Translations under genes and position numbers: made by a program
Assembly (NCBI GenBank): GCA_903632075.3
Contig: CAHIKZ030000126.1
Coordinates: 981,001 to 1,045,000, forward strand
Direction of reading: 5' to 3'
Length of the DNA stretch: 64,000 bases
Source: Acanthosepion pharaonis
Lineage: Eukaryota; Mollusca; Cephalopoda; Sepiida; Sepiidae
Notes under the pieces: generated by a model
Databases searched by the model: none
What the model was told of the DNA's origin: nothing
The model's input: the letters and a program-made list of their open reading frames with translations, nothing else
Part shown: piece by piece, positions 34,184-46,460 of the stretch
Layout of the letters: every line of letters starts with the position of its first letter
How positions within the stretch are numbered: the stretch's first letter is position 1

Positions 34184-37100
34184 TTTTTTGCTTTTCAAAT
34201 TTACAAGGGAAAAAGTTTGAAGGAGACAGCTTGTTTCTAACAAAAATTAACCTTTTATTTTTTTTATTTACACATGTCACAATTTACTGATAAAAGCAAA
34301 ATTAACAATTATGGAAACAAAATTTGTATTTTTGGTTTTTATTAGTTTATAGATAACTCTTTAACAGGTAACAAAGTTTTAAATAAAAATATGTAAGCAG
34401 TCAAGAATTTGATTTGCTATTTGGTATAAACTTCTGATTTCCTCAATTAGAACATAAGATAGTCTGGGAATTTTAAGGTTTTGTGCTGAGGGTGGTAGTT
34501 TTGTAAATATGAGTTGGCAGTTTTAAGCTGTTGAAATATTAATCCTATTACAAAATCCAAGTCTACAGTGTTCTTTTTTAATCAGACAATCTTTGAAAAT
34601 GAAGAAGACGTTCTGAAATATGATTAAAAGGATACAAAAATAAACAAGTTAGAACCACTTGCATTGGTAATAATAAATTTCAGATTTAAGAATTGGTTAG
34701 GGTTTAAATTTTGCTTCTTTGTTTTTTAAAAACAAGATATAATATAAACAATCCACCCCCACCAACTTCATCACATTAAATAGTATTAACTGGCAAAATG
34801 CAAAGCAACTGTATTTAAAGCCTAGAATATTTTATACACTTGCATATTCTCCGTTGCATAGGTGCTGTTTTCTTTAGGAACAGTATAAGCCTCATACTTT
34901 CCATCTATCCAAATACATATATAAAGTACACACTAGATTTGATGATGAGATCCAATAAATTCATACTTGGAAATGATTGGCTGTATTAAATTATGATTAC
35001 TTCTTCCACTTGCAGACTTCTTTATCGAGAACATTTTCAATAATACGAATGGAATATAGGAAGAAGGTGAAAGGGTAATACTGCATCACCCTCAGTATAA
35101 TGCAATTCTTTGTACAGACATGAATCCTAAAAGAGGATTGAGATCTACTCAAAAATAACTTCTTTTTTTTTCTTAATACCTATTCCCTTCAGGATCATGG
35201 CTCTCCACAGATTGCCTTTCTTTATTATCTGTAAATTGCTATAACCTCTTGAGAAAGATAGCAGAGTGGTTTCCTGTTGCCTGCTAGAACCATTATTATG
35301 TTATTAAGTTATGTGCAAACTAAATTATAATTGCAAACATATTTTTCTACATTTGTGAAAGGCATAAATCCAACTCTCCCTGTAATCTGTTCTATTAGTA
35401 ATCATTTGGATTGTATCACTGGTATGCCGGGAAAAAAGAGAAAAATGAGTACAATGTTGTTAAAGTTTGCTTTATAATATCATAAAATTGAATGTTTCTA
35501 TTTGGAAATACATTTCCACTCAACACTCTGACAGAACATGGTTCAGATTCCATTTAGTAGATAACAAATATCTTTTCTTTTGTAATTTTGAATGGCAAAT
35601 AAAAATTTCATTTAAAAAAAAAAGGCAAAAAAGTATTGACTAATTCTTGTGCTTAAAGACTTGTTTTCTTTGTATAGGCAAATCCAGCAGATATTGAAAT
35701 ATACATCAGACAATTTTAGATTGAATTGTACCACACAATACAAACTCCAGCCCAGAGTTATTTTTATATCATGTTTAAATGTCTTATCTAGAGATATTCA
35801 ATAAAAAGTGCTAGAGATGTTTTGGTTATCACAGAACTTGTAATGATATGGATTTAAAAGTAAGAGAGGAATTGATGGTCTATAATATCAGTATCCAAAC
35901 AGTTGGTGGTATGTATATCCTTATCATTCCTATAGTGATTTAGCATTAATTCAATAGCAATTTTTTTCTTCTTTTTGTCTTTCTTGTGTCTATTAATTCC
36001 TTGATCTTTCTTCTGTTCACACCCTCATGCTCACACAGTAGCACCAAAAATACTTTTCTATTTTTTTCTTTTAACTTGGGTTTCAAAAACTATTTGATTG
36101 TAGACAGTTTGGCATCCATGTTATAGCTAAGTAATTGTAGACTTTTGTACTGCGCTTCCATTTCTTCTCTCTGCATTAGCTAAAACTTAATGCAGAGATT
36201 TAAATGCAGGCCATTTGTGTTTTTTTTATGAGTTTTATAAGTCTATTGGCCCTATACTTTTTAAAGCAAGATTTTTTTATAAACTCATCTTATCCTATTC
36301 CTTTAAATTATCAATTCCGTTGATTTTGATCTTTCTTTTTTGTCAATTGATTAAAATATGTGCTTTTGTTTTCTTCTACTCTTTTTTTTTATTCTTTATT
36401 CATATTTCTTTCTCTTGTGATGGCTAACTTTGTCTAATGTTTCTCTTTTGTGTGGATAACATTTCTCTTTTTGCTTTTGGCCAAAGCATTTTTTTGTGCT
36501 GCAAGAAAGAACTCTGAGGAAAGAAAACAAACAGATATAATTTCCAAAGCAGCTTAAGAATTGTTTCATCTTACTGCAAGGGTTCTCTATTTATGTTTTT
36601 CTAGTAAGTGGGATTAAATTTTTGTGGGATCTGCCTTTTTGATAGCAATAATGCAAGACTTGAAGGGAAGGAAAAGGGAGCATTGGTTGGTTGTGCAATT
36701 CACACCTAAGCACGAAATGTGAGACAAGAAAAGCTTTGCAATTATTTTTATTTTTAGATTAAATGGCTTCCAAAAAGATACCAGTCATTATTACAACAAA
36801 TGAGAGAAATATTAACTTTGGGGTAAAGATAATGTTTGGCAAATCACATGAAACCAAAACCATTTTGCAAAGTTAATCTTTAGAACAAACTATTTTTTCC
36901 CTTTTAATTCAAATATCATTTAGCTTCAAGCATATGTGCATATAGAGAAAATTATTCATTTTGGGCATCCATTTCAAATTATAAAAGTTTCTCTGCTATA
37001 CACAGCTTAAGCCAATCTAATAACATTATGGCATAAAGAATCTGGACATATTGATTCTCAACATTTAACCAGTTTTAACAGGATTTCATATCAGTGAATT

Positions 37101-37255
37101 TTAGGTAAGAAGTTGTTTTTTTTTTATTCTTTTAATCTAAATGTTTTGGTGGTGGTGATGCCACTTAATTTATGAAGCCTTGATAGATATTTACTTTAAT
37201 ATACATTTTGGAAGTATAATAAAATTCTTAATGAATAATCAGTAGTTTTGTCTCT
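32645..37255. other. Gene-free stretch
   Basis: No gene recognised over about 4.6 kb. Minor items are a (CA)n tract at 34152-34180, a weak SINE-body match near 35355-35400 (GTGAAAGGCATAAATCCAAC), and a short mariner-like GGGGTGTTGAAAAGTTC near 33396 without a partner. Confidence 0.5.
34152..34180. repeat. (CA)n microsatellite
   Basis: About 14 CA units. Confidence 0.9.
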
Positions 37256-37262
37256 AATCTTT

Positions 37263-38180
37263 GTTCTTCTATGTGCCATGTCCTTTCAAGATGTGGGCGA
37301 TCATGACTCTCCACAAATTCCTGTTCTACATTTACATAAGCTCATTAGGTAGGTTGTTCACTGCTTTCCTCTATTTCTCTTGCCTTCAATGTCTTGTGAG
37401 TGTTAAATTTCCAAGCCCTCTTCCCTCATTATGTGCCCTAGGAATTTCACCTATCTCTTTCTAAGCATAAGCATCTTTTGTTTCCATTTTCTTTAAAACA
37501 TCATTGCTCACATATTCCATTAATGATATACTCAGCATCCTTTCTCTTGCCTCAACTCTCTTTGAGGAGATTGTCTAGCATTTATTGTTGTATAGAAGGA
37601 CTGATATTACATAACAATTCAGCACTCTTTTCTTTGTTTCTAAGAAAATTTTTTGTTTTTTGAGACTTTGCTTTGCTTTTGAAAAGAATCTTTTTCTATT
37701 CCAATGCACTTTTGAATTTCAGTGTCAGATTTTCCACCCTCTGTTAAGAAAACTACCTAAATATTAAAATTTTTGTACTTGCTAGATTTGTGGTATCTCC
37801 AATTTGTAGATTGCATCTTGGGCCACTTTTCTCCTAGTATAAGTTCTGAATTCTAAAATCTTTCCCAAATAAAGCTTCTCTAGCACTTCAAATAGTTCTT
37901 TGTGGTATACTTTATCAAAGGCTTTTGCATAATCTATAAAACATAGGTATATCTCCTTCTGCATTTGTATTGCTCTCTCTGATACTATTCTGAGCATAAA
38001 TATTGCATTCCTTGTCCAGTGTCTTTTCCTGTGCTATTTCCAGTTTAATTATGCTATATGTTCTATTAATCAGAATTTGGATGATAAGTTTCTTGATGTG
38101 GCTCATTGGTCTGATTGTCCAATGAAGTTTGCATTCATTTGCACCTCGCTTCTGGCTGCTATAAAAAAGAATTTACTGAG
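37263..38180 (-). mobile_element. RTE-like LINE, RT core joined to 3' domain
   Basis: Minus strand from 38106: SHIKKLIIQILINRTYSI and KLEIAQEKTLDKECN; a frameshift near 37985; then LRIVSERAIQMQKEIYLCFI and DYAKAFDKVYHKELFEVLEK, the first catalytic-Asp region of a LINE reverse transcriptase. About 150 bp further on it jumps to the connection/C-terminal block (equivalents of the LETKKRVLNCYVI segment near 37620). It ends at 37263 with the same GGAGAGTCATGATCGCCCA 3' region as the 24.2-kb copy. The YADD-containing middle is deleted. Confidence 0.8.
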
Positions 38181-38184
38181 GTCT

Positions 38185-38550
38185 TCTGGTATAATACCAT
38201 TATATATAATCTTTTTGTAGATTTGATTTTTTTTCAGTTCTGTTCATTACAAATTTTCTGTTTATTTATTAAATCTATTTATTTCTCTTAAGAACTATTT
38301 TTAAATATAAAGGATAACATTAAAATACAAAAACCACTCTTGTGGGTAATCAATAAACCCAGAAATTGTGTTTGATTTTGTTAATATTGATTTGAATCCT
38401 TACTGAAACATTAACAGAATCAATCATACATTTCTTATTGAAGTATTGGTTACTTAAAAATAAAGTTTTTGTTGCAGTTTATTCTTTAATATATGCAAAC
38501 AAAATAGTCACATTTAATAGAATTATGATTACCAACTTGGCATTACAGAT
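38185..38550. other. Gene-free stretch
   Basis: Nothing recognised. Confidence 0.45.
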
Positions 38551-38554
38551 GGGA

Positions 38555-38608
38555 GCCAAAATTTGTTGGCCTGTGGTCCCATGCTCTACCATTGAGCTAT
38601 ACTTATAA
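38555..38608 (-). repeat. tRNA-derived SINE fragment
   Basis: On the minus strand GTATAGCTCAATGGTAGAGC (38606-38587) is a near-perfect tRNA D-arm with an intact A box TAGCTCAATGG. A decayed T-arm-like TTTTGGCTCCCATCTG follows at about 38563-38548. No acceptor pairing is visible, so this is a SINE or tRNA relic and not a gene. Confidence 0.65.
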
Positions 38609-38609
38609 A

Positions 38610-39849
38610 TGCAGATACAATAATTTGTGAAAAAGTAAAGGAGATTTTATCATTCCTAGGTATTCTGGTAAATATAGAAAAAAATTAACCAAAAATGCAT
38701 TCACCTTGTCTGATAAAACTGCAGGAGTTCTGATTGCCTTTTTAAGCATTTTTTGTGCACTTTTACATAAAAACTGTTGGACCAAAAAGTTCATGATGTC
38801 ATATCTGATTTGCATATTGTCCTCTGGGGTCAACCAAGTAAATATCATTGCTCAAGCAAGCACATCACTTATATGATGATAATTCATCATTAGACTTTTT
38901 TGTTTGTTTCTTTAATTGACGACACTTAAGATATCCTTATCTTCTCCATGGTTTCATTTTTTTATTTTCATGCACCTCCAATACACACGCATTTGTATGT
39001 GTTTGGTTTTATATTTATGTCTGCATACGTATCGGAGAGTAAACGAGTGATATGAAAATGTGTACTTATTTAGAATAGGAAGAGGAATTTTGTTTCTTAT
39101 CAAGACACATGTATACGTATGCAGCTCTTTTACTAATATGAAAAAAAATGTGTTCATCAACGTATTTGTTGTTCAAAGAGAGTGAAATAAAGGGGGAAAT
39201 GACAAAAGGGATGTGATTTCTCATTGAAAGAAACATCTCAGGTGTGTATGTGTCATGTAAGAATCCAAAAAAAATGGGAAACAATAAAACTAGAAAATAG
39301 AAAAATCTATAAAATATCAATTCATTTAGAATACTGACTACAATTTCTTGGTTAAGTCAAGAAAGAATTTAGATGTCTTATAACAGGAGGGTTTTAGACT
39401 CATACTTAACTAATTTCAAATAAATTTATTTTTGATTTTCTACATATTATTAAATGAATTAGTCATGTGATAATGAAATGGGTTAAGGAAAAAATGTTAT
39501 TAAAAAACACAATGCAACTTTATATCTAGCACTTAACTACTCTTAGCAATGTAATATTCCATTAACATGACATATTGATCAATGTCAATAAGCAAACATA
39601 CCTCCATTTTATCACAACTGTGGAATATCTCATTAATTAGTATGCAAAATCATGTTTTTAATACATTACATTTTATAGCTTCTGTTTTTTCCCTTTTAAT
39701 ACTCTAAAAAGCAGAATTATTTCTTAGATGCAAGAAAAGAGATGATTGTAAAAAATAAAAATCATAAATTATGCATGCATAAAACATGAGGAAGGCAACT
39801 GCAAAATTATTAAAATATTACCATCATTTTTCATGCTACAGTTAAACGT

Positions 39850-39850
<1 letters not shown>
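38610..39850. other. Gene-free stretch
   Basis: Nothing recognised. Confidence 0.5.

Positions 39851-39852
<2 letters not shown>

Positions 39853-39896
<44 letters not shown>
39853..39896. repeat. (TA)n microsatellite
   Basis: About 22 TA units directly followed by a hammerhead-like fossil. Confidence 0.95.
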
Positions 39897-39897
<1 letters not shown>

Positions 39898-39960
39898 CCC
39901 TCACGGGTAAACTGAGTTTCATGCACAACACAATCTTCAGGTGCTGAGTATAGATTGACC
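39897..39960 (-). repeat. Decayed hammerhead-like core beside (TA)n
   Basis: On the minus strand CTGAAGATTGTGTTGTGCAT is followed by GAAACTCAG, the same spacing and the same flanking U residues as the 7-kb motif (CTGATGATTGC...GCATGAAACCCAG). Helix III (ACTCAGTTT) and helix I do not pair properly. Confidence 0.45.
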
Positions 39961-40687
39961 ATTATGTAATTTAAATTTTAATAAAAAATATCAGGTTACC
40001 ACAATGTTGGTGCAATCATGTATTATATGGGGACAGTTTTTTTTTATTTAAATAATATCTTTAGCATTTAAAATAAATGGTGTGTGTATATATATATATA
40101 TGAAAATAAAAAATAAATTATTTTAGAGTTGTGAATATTATTTTTAATATTATGCATAAAGTGAGATTACTGGGGCTTTTAAAAAAAAAAAAAAAAACAA
40201 TTTCCATTAAAAATTAATCTGGATCAACCTATTTCAGCAAAGATTCATTTTTATACCTACATTTAAGCTAACCATCAATTCATTACTCTTGTTTAATAAG
40301 CTAGGGTTATTTAAGATAAGTAATTTTTCAGAAAGACATAAATTACATCTATTGCATTTCCCATTGTAAGATTTGGCTTTACATTGAGCACAGTTTTATT
40401 AACACCAGCACTATATGTGCAATATATTATATTTTTATATATATATATAGGTAGAGGTTTAGGAAAATGAAATAACTAAATATAAGCAACCATATATACA
40501 TATGCTGGCTTGTATATGCAGGTAATCAAATAATTACCAAATTTTACCAAGGTGTAAACATAATAGTGTTCAATATGGCTAGACAGAGCCAGGAATTATA
40601 TACTAATAAATATACATATACCTATGTTTGATGTGTGACTTAAGTTTCGTTGGTTACCCAACTTCTCAAACACAAGATATAGCTTAT

Positions 40688-40690
<3 letters not shown>
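39961..40690. other. Gene-free stretch with short TA tracts
   Basis: Short TA tracts at 40087-40101 and 40434-40450 and an A-run near 40181-40197; no element recognised. Confidence 0.5.

Positions 40691-40692
<2 letters not shown>

Positions 40693-40729
<37 letters not shown>
40693..40729. repeat. (TA)n microsatellite
   Basis: About 17 TA units at the left edge of a small foldback. Confidence 0.95.
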
Positions 40730-40731
<2 letters not shown>

Positions 40732-40746
40732 AAAAATGTAGGAGGT

Positions 40747-40868
40747 GTTTATCAATCTAACCTGTTTCAATTTTATGAAAGCTTCATCAGAGAATGAGAT
40801 ATGCAGAAAAGCAAAAATTTCTATGATGAAGTTTTAATAAAAGGGAAATATGTTAGATTGATAAACAT
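40747..40868. repeat. Small foldback between (TA)n tracts
   Basis: GTTTATCAATCTAAC (40747-40761) pairs with GTTAGATTGATAAAC (about 40851-40866). The inverted similarity extends inward over about 45 bp through the TTCATCAG and ATGATGAAG segments, leaving a loop of about 30 bp. The minus strand carries CTGATGAAGCTTTCATAAAA then TTGAAACAGG, i.e. a CTGATGA-hairpin-GAAAC arrangement. Confidence 0.7.
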
Positions 40869-40910
40869 TCATCTTATCATTCTGTCTGATTCCTATCCAT
40901 ATTTGATCCC

Positions 40911-40914
<4 letters not shown>

Positions 40915-40968
<54 letters not shown>
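40915..40968. repeat. (TA)n microsatellite
   Basis: About 26 TA units separating the small foldback from the next SINE pair. Confidence 0.95.
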
Positions 40969-40970
<2 letters not shown>

Positions 40971-41230
40971 GGAATGGACAAATTTTAATATATTTTCTGT
41001 TTATACATTATTTTGCTGAATGTCCAAGAAATTTAATAGAAAATGCATTCTATATGGTATATCACATCAGGCTATATCACAGTTCCATGTAGGATACAGG
41101 TTTAGTTCCTGTCAGAGGACAAATATTTTCTATGAAATTTCTTAAACATTCAGGCTGGTAAATGTTGTTAATACTGTTTATTATAAACAGAGCATTTACT
41201 TAAATATTAGTATCTATAAAATAATGTTTA

Positions 41231-41233
<3 letters not shown>
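40968..41233. repeat. Truncated head-to-head SINE pair
   Basis: 40968-41052 is the minus-strand tail of the 13.7-kb SINE family (GGAATGGACAAATTTTAATA). 41053-41233 is a plus-strand copy with B box GGTTTAGTTCC (41099-41109) and the TTTATTATAAACAGAGCATT tail. Most of the minus-strand copy, including its head, is deleted. TA tracts bound both sides. Confidence 0.75.

Positions 41234-41268
<35 letters not shown>
41234..41268. repeat. (TA)n microsatellite
   Basis: About 17 TA units. Confidence 0.95.
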
Positions 41269-41274
<6 letters not shown>

Positions 41275-41314
41275 GCAAATATTCAGTGCAGGCAAAAAAT
41301 TCTGTCCACAACTC

Positions 41315-41322
<8 letters not shown>

Positions 41323-41346
<24 letters not shown>
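41323..41346. repeat. (TA)n microsatellite
   Basis: About 12 TA units immediately upstream of a Tc1-like fragment; TA is the Tc1 target. Confidence 0.95.
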
Positions 41347-41347
<1 letters not shown>

Positions 41348-41349
41348 CT

Positions 41350-41640
41350 AAAAAATACCCTCCCTACAATTAAGCACAGTGGTGGGTGCATTCTTTCTCT
41401 GGGGATGTTTTGCTACTTTTGGACCAGCAGAACTAGTGAGAGTACAGGGTATCATGAATAAAGAGCAATATTTGGCTATTCTTAAAAATAATATAAAACA
41501 AAGTGCACAAAAACTGTCTTTGAGGCATTACTTGACATTCCAATATAACAATAACCTTAAGCACTGAATTGTTGAAAAATACTTAGGTCACTTACATAAA
41601 ATAGGGGTTGAGAAGAGAACATTGGGGGCTACTCGTGTTG
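41350..41640 (+). pseudogene. Tc1-like transposase fragment
   Basis: Reads LWGCFATFGPAELVRVQGIM and NKEQYLAILKNNIKQSAQKL in the open frame from 41379, then a block ending FQYNNNLKH, which corresponds to the FQQDND-type box around the second catalytic Asp of DD34E transposases; here that Asp reads Asn. After a stop at 41565 come KYLGHLHKIGV-like residues. The helix-turn-helix and third acidic residue are not found. This is a separate copy from 42060-43760, since it contains part of the same middle domain. Confidence 0.8.
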
Positions 41641-42471
41641 ATTGCCTGGGACTCTATTTTTAAAATAGAAGTTTTAGTTATTTAAAGTTGATGATTATAA
41701 TGTTGACTGTAATATTTAAATACTTGAAAACAAAAAGATAGAGAAACTTAAGTAAAAATAAAAACAAGAAAAAATGGCTTAATTTTTACTAAGATGATGT
41801 AAGTATTGTAGTTTCTGGAGTAACTTCTGTGGTTTTTCAGAACTGGAATGCAAGTTGGCATATTCACATGGACACAGTGTGAGAGGAAACCTGAATACAT
41901 CATGTTACTGAAAACAAGGCATATAACAGTTATGAGCCTCCTTGACAACCCTCAATTAAAATCGTTTCAGTGTAAGATATGAATGCAAATTTTTCATGTA
42001 AATTTTTCATGTAAAATGATCAAATGCATAATGTTTAGAAGCTTCAGTTTGTCATTTTAATATAGTTTATTTAATTTTCAAAATGGGAAGATAAGTTTGG
42101 AGAAGAGGGTATTGAAAGAATGAGTCAATGTAAAATTGCTAAGAAGCATGGAATATCAAGACATGCCATTTAAGTCACCCAAAAAAAGAACACTAATTTT
42201 GAGCACGTTTTAGATATGAAAAAAAAAATCAGATAGACCTTTGAAATTAGACATAAAAGATGAAAGAAAGCTTGTGAGGTTATCAGTATCTGACCCAAAA
42301 TTAACAGCTCATAAAATAATTTGATAAAAAACACCATTACTACTGAAGTGTTAACTCATAAGGTAAGAAAGATACTATGTAAAAGTAGTTTTAAATGGAT
42401 GCATTGCAACAAGAAAGCCATCATTAACCAAAAAAACATCAAATATGACAAAAACACTGTGTAAAAGAACA

Positions 42472-43138
42472 TCATACTTATTATAAAACCCAGGTTGTGT
42501 GTGTGTGTCTGATTGTTTATATATTGGATCGATTTCCTACATTTTTCAACCGATTTCAACAAAACTTCACAGGACTACGTAAAATTACCTTGCGGTGGTT
42601 CTGACAGTGCCAAAAATTGGAAAAACATAATTGTTTTTGCACAAAATCATTTTGAAAACACAATTAAGGCATCGCTGTCGAGAATGAAAGGGGGACAACT
42701 CATATTGAGTTATACTTATAAAACCTAGGTTGTTTGTGAGTGTGTGTCTGTGTTCATTTATATATGGGATCGGATTTCCTACATTTTTCAACTGATTTAA
42801 ACAAAATGTCACTTTTTTTTGGCAGATAGTGTTTCTTATTCTCTTGCACACTTTTTTCTTTATTTTTACATTCAGAATGCTTTAAAAATTCCATTTACAA
42901 GACAATTGTTTATAATAAAATTCTATTCAATCGGTAGACTCATAAAGATTGAAAACAATGCTTTTGTTTGAGTTTGGGTTTGACCAATTCGTACAAAAAA
43001 AAAACTAATTAAGACATGCGTGTCCGTCAATCTTAAACAATAATCTTTGTCAATTTTATTTTTCAGTTTTTATGATGGTCAATACTTGATCTATCTCTTA
43101 CTGTTACATCCCCGGACAATGCCGGGCTCTACTGCTAG
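42472..43138 (+). mobile_element. Non-autonomous Helitron (667 bp) inside a Tc1 remnant
   Basis: Begins TCATACTTATTATAAAACCC at 42472 (preceded by A42471) and ends CTCTACTGCTAG at 43127-43138 (followed by T43139). A GC-rich hairpin CCCGG-ACAATG-CCGGG (43111-43126) stands 8 nt before the terminal CTAG, the standard Helitron 3' end. A-T target, no target duplication, no terminal inverted repeat. The 5' module (TATAAAACC-AGGTTGT...GGATCGGATTTCCTACA) occurs twice, at 42472 and about 42712. No Rep/helicase is encoded. Confidence 0.9.
43111..43126 (+). terminator. Helitron 3' hairpin
   Basis: CCCGG pairs with CCGGG around ACAATG. This short palindrome near the CTRR end is thought to mark the end of Helitron rolling-circle transfer. 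Confidence 0.8.
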
Positions 43139-43770
43139 TCTGTTATAGAACAATAAAAAAAAAATGGGCAAAAGTGAAATATAGTAATGAAACTAAAATA
43201 GAACTGAATTCTAATTGCAGAGAGTACATCTGAAGATCAATTAGAAGAAACAATGTAAAATAATATGGTAAAAATGTCAAATTTGGTGCTTAATTGTTTA
43301 GAGATACATCAAAAACAATGGTACAAGAAAGTTAATAAAAAAAAACATTAGAACACGAAACAATGAAAAATATATTTGCTAAATTCCTACCTATTACAAG
43401 ATTTAGCAAAAAACAAAATCTTCCATTATGATGGATCACTTTGCTATACATTATGTGTAGCAAAGGTGTTTCTTCCTGATGTAGACATTGCAGTTTTACA
43501 AGACTGGCCACTGCCCAAAGCCTTGACCATAACATAATCAAATATATATAGAAAAAGTTGAAAACTATATAACAGAAAGCTAAAGAACTTGGAAGAACTT
43601 TGGGTTCATTGTCAAAAGGAATGGCTGAACATTTGTGATGAAAGAATTCTTAAGTTGTCTTCATCCAATTCATGTTGAAATGAGGCTATGGTTTATGCCA
43701 ATGGCAGTCATAATAAAATATTGATTACAACTTTTAATATCCCTAAAAATTTATTTTGTGCAATTTTAGT

Positions 43771-45915
43771 TTTTCTCCCATCAATAAAAGCCCTTAAATT
43801 CTACATTTCCTCTCATGACACATAACTTTTGTATGCGTTATTTTCAGTATAAAGATCCGTTTAGGTTTGTATCTCTCCCTATACTGGATCAATTTGAATA
43901 CAACAATTTCCATTAGAGTCCTGAATAATCATAGGTATTACTCCTGAAAGTACATTGTCAAATATTTTAAAAAAACTTTGTAAAAATTAATTAAATTGTT
44001 TTTTGTTTGTCAAAGTGGCTTATTTCTTCTACTCTCCACTGTATAAGGAAACAGAAAAACCTGAACACAATGTAAGTCAAATTTGTAGTACATATAAGTA
44101 TTTTGAAGAAGATTGCATTTAAGGAAATATATATTTTGTTGATGTTGTTTTCATGGGTATCTTGTTTTCAAAGTATCAACTTATTTTCATTTCAAACTCA
44201 GATTTGATCATCTCTTCATTTTAGAGATGGGGGGGGAGGGGCTCATCTACATTTGGAGATGTCACTTGACTGACCCCATCTAAATGAATATTTTATTTCT
44301 CTATCAGATTAATTTGCTAATCTATTCCATTTATATGATATCAGCTTTCTATGTTTTCCTGTTGCAAACTATTTTCCAAATTTGATTATAAACCAATTTA
44401 TAGGGAAATGCTTTTGCCATCGAAGCCAGCCTGGTGCTAAAATAATAAGAATATTCTTGTGCACATGACTCGCATATGAGTATTCTGAATGGACAAGAAT
44501 AAAAACAAATCAACAAAATGGATACATATATAATAAGCATTATGTCTGCTTTTGCTGGTTATTGCTCTTGGCCTTTGCAGAACTTTTTTTTTTTTTTTGT
44601 TTACATCTTTCCTTAAAATATGAAATACACTTCAATAAGCAAGAGAATTATTCATCTCTCAGCAATATAAAATAATATTTCAGAATTGATTATGTTCTTT
44701 TTAGTTTTTCAAATGTTCACTATTCAATTTCAAATGAAGAACTATTAAATTACTAACAAAACCAGATGCATAACATTTGAAGTAATGTCGTCTTCTCCCT
44801 CTTCTTGTCCTTGATAAATTTCAGGAATTTGGAATTACGGATAATTATCTCCCTCACCAGCTGATAGAAATCAACTTGCCTCTTATTCTGCATGCATTCA
44901 TCTGCCTTGATTAGAGAAACTTTCAATTCATTTCAGATAGTCACAGTAACTGTAATTATTTCTGTCTGTGCTTTCAAAAGGATTTAAGAAATAGACAAGT
45001 ACAGGCAAATATGAATAAAATGTGTAGTTAACAAAGAATCAAATATTAGTTTTGTGCAAAATGGTTTAAGTAAATCAGCCACCAATGACTACAAGTGTAA
45101 ACTTACTTTGCAGTTGGTTGTAACAACTGTCACAGTTCATTTGTTGTCATTTATTTGAGTTCCACCATTGGCTGCTTGGAACTGAGTGTAGAAACAAACA
45201 TGCTATCAGCAAACTGAGTTTGCTAACTGACTACTTATTCAATGTTTAGCTGATAAATACAGATCAATGCCACATGTTAATTACAATCCTGATGAAGGAT
45301 TTACTAAGAAGTAGAAGTAAGAATCAAATGTTTTATGTATAGTAGCTCTACCTGAAGACAAAGAACATTGCCCATTGTCCTCTCTTTAGATGTACAATTT
45401 GCCAACATTCCCATAAATGCCCTATAATAAGTAAATAAACAGAGAGTTAAAAATTATTGAGTTTCTTTTTGATAGACTGACTGAAAGCAAATAGCCTGAA
45501 AGAGATTCAAGGTCTGGATATAAACCTGTTAAAATCATAAATTTCTGTAGATGCAAACCTGAGGGTAATTATAAGAACAGTAAAGAAGCAAGACATGAAA
45601 TGTATAAATGTCAGTTAGTGAGATAACTTTGAATCATGAGGTTTAACTATTGTGTTTTGGATAAAAGAATGACAGTCCTTTGCAATTCATTATTTTATGA
45701 GAGATCAGGAAGAAAAGAAGTATCAGGTTCATATAGGTAGCATTAAACTGTATTTGATAGCAAATGAAACCTCACTACCCTCAAAAAAGACTCACAAAAT
45801 ATCACTAGGGTCTCGTAGATGAAGTTGAGGCATCTGGTCGGCTTATGTTTATTTTTACTCTTTAGAATTGTAAGTAATTTAACTCTATAATATTGTAATA
45901 ATGAATGTAAATAGT
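43771..45915. other. Gene-free stretch
   Basis: No gene recognised. Short G-run at 44230-44240 and T-run at 44586-44599. Confidence 0.5.
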
Positions 45916-46276
45916 GTAGGAGAAATATATGTCATTAAATATACATTACATATCTGTTGTTTCTGATTATTTGATAGAAACATGAATATATGTCATTAAA
46001 TATACATTAATATATATATATATATATATGCCATTAAAATATTAAAATGTATATACATTAATATATATATATATGCCATTAAATATGCCATTAAAATATT
46101 AAAATGTATATACATTAATATATATGCCATTAAATAATGGCATTAAAATATTAAAATGTATATACATTAATATATATGCCATTAAATATGGCACTAAAAT
46201 ATTAAAATATATATAATTAATATATATGCCATTAAAAATATATATATATATACATTAAAATATATATTTATATGTA

Positions 46277-46327
<51 letters not shown>

Positions 46328-46350
46328 ATTATTAATATATATATATATAT
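45916..46350. repeat. TA-rich minisatellite
   Basis: Units of roughly 50-60 bp built from ATATATGCCATTAAA, ATATTAAAATGTATATACAT and short TA runs repeat about six times, ending in long TA tracts at 46288-46318 and 46334-46350. TTGTTTCTGATTATTTGATA at 45956 recurs at about 46609, beyond the array. Confidence 0.9.
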
Positions 46351-46460
46351 TTGGTTGGATTGATGAGTTTGTGACCCTGGGTTTCACGCTTTTGCATTGT
46401 CTGACGATCGCTAAAGCGTGAAACCCAGGGTTACAAACTCACATCAATCCAACCAAATAT
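46351..46460. ncRNA. Near-perfect hairpin with hammerhead-like core
   Basis: 46351-46393 and 46413-46457 form an inverted repeat with 43-45-bp arms (two-base indel and very few mismatches) and a loop of about 19 nt. On the plus strand the core is CTGACGA (46401-46407), hairpin II TCGCTAAAGCGT with CGC/GCG pairs (46408-46419), GAA, hairpin III ACCCAGGGT (46423-46431), H17 = T, then ACAAACT (46433-46439). The 5' helix I strand is GCATTGT, so only four pairs remain. The left arm holds the GAA/helix III/ACAAACT half of a minus-strand copy. Sequence up to about 46505 matches the right end of the 7-kb foldback. Confidence 0.65.

Larger units (their letters stand above)
42060..43770 (+). pseudogene. 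Tc1-like transposase remnant split by a Helitron
   Basis: The N-terminal part (42060-42471) reads EDKFGEEGIERMSQCKIAKK, HGISRHAI (helix-turn-helix), DERKLVRLSVSDPKLTAHKI, then VRKILCKSSF and ATRKPSLTKK-like blocks in alternating frames. The C-terminal part (43139-43770) resumes with WAKVKYSNETKIEL, then IFHYDGSLCYTLC and VAVLQDWPL-like boxes, LEELWVHCQKEWLNI, and NEAMVYANGSHNK. Removing 42472-43138 makes the two parts run on without obvious loss. Multiple stops and frameshifts; terminal inverted repeats were not located. Confidence 0.82.

Noticed and set aside
35190..35212. GGATCATGGCTCTCCACAG as another LINE 3' end
   Set aside because: Only about 20 bp match the 3' end of the RTE-like copies, with nothing recognisable beside it.
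38555..38608. Possible tRNA gene on the minus strand
   Set aside because: D-arm is excellent but no acceptor stem or proper T-arm can be paired; treated as a SINE relic.
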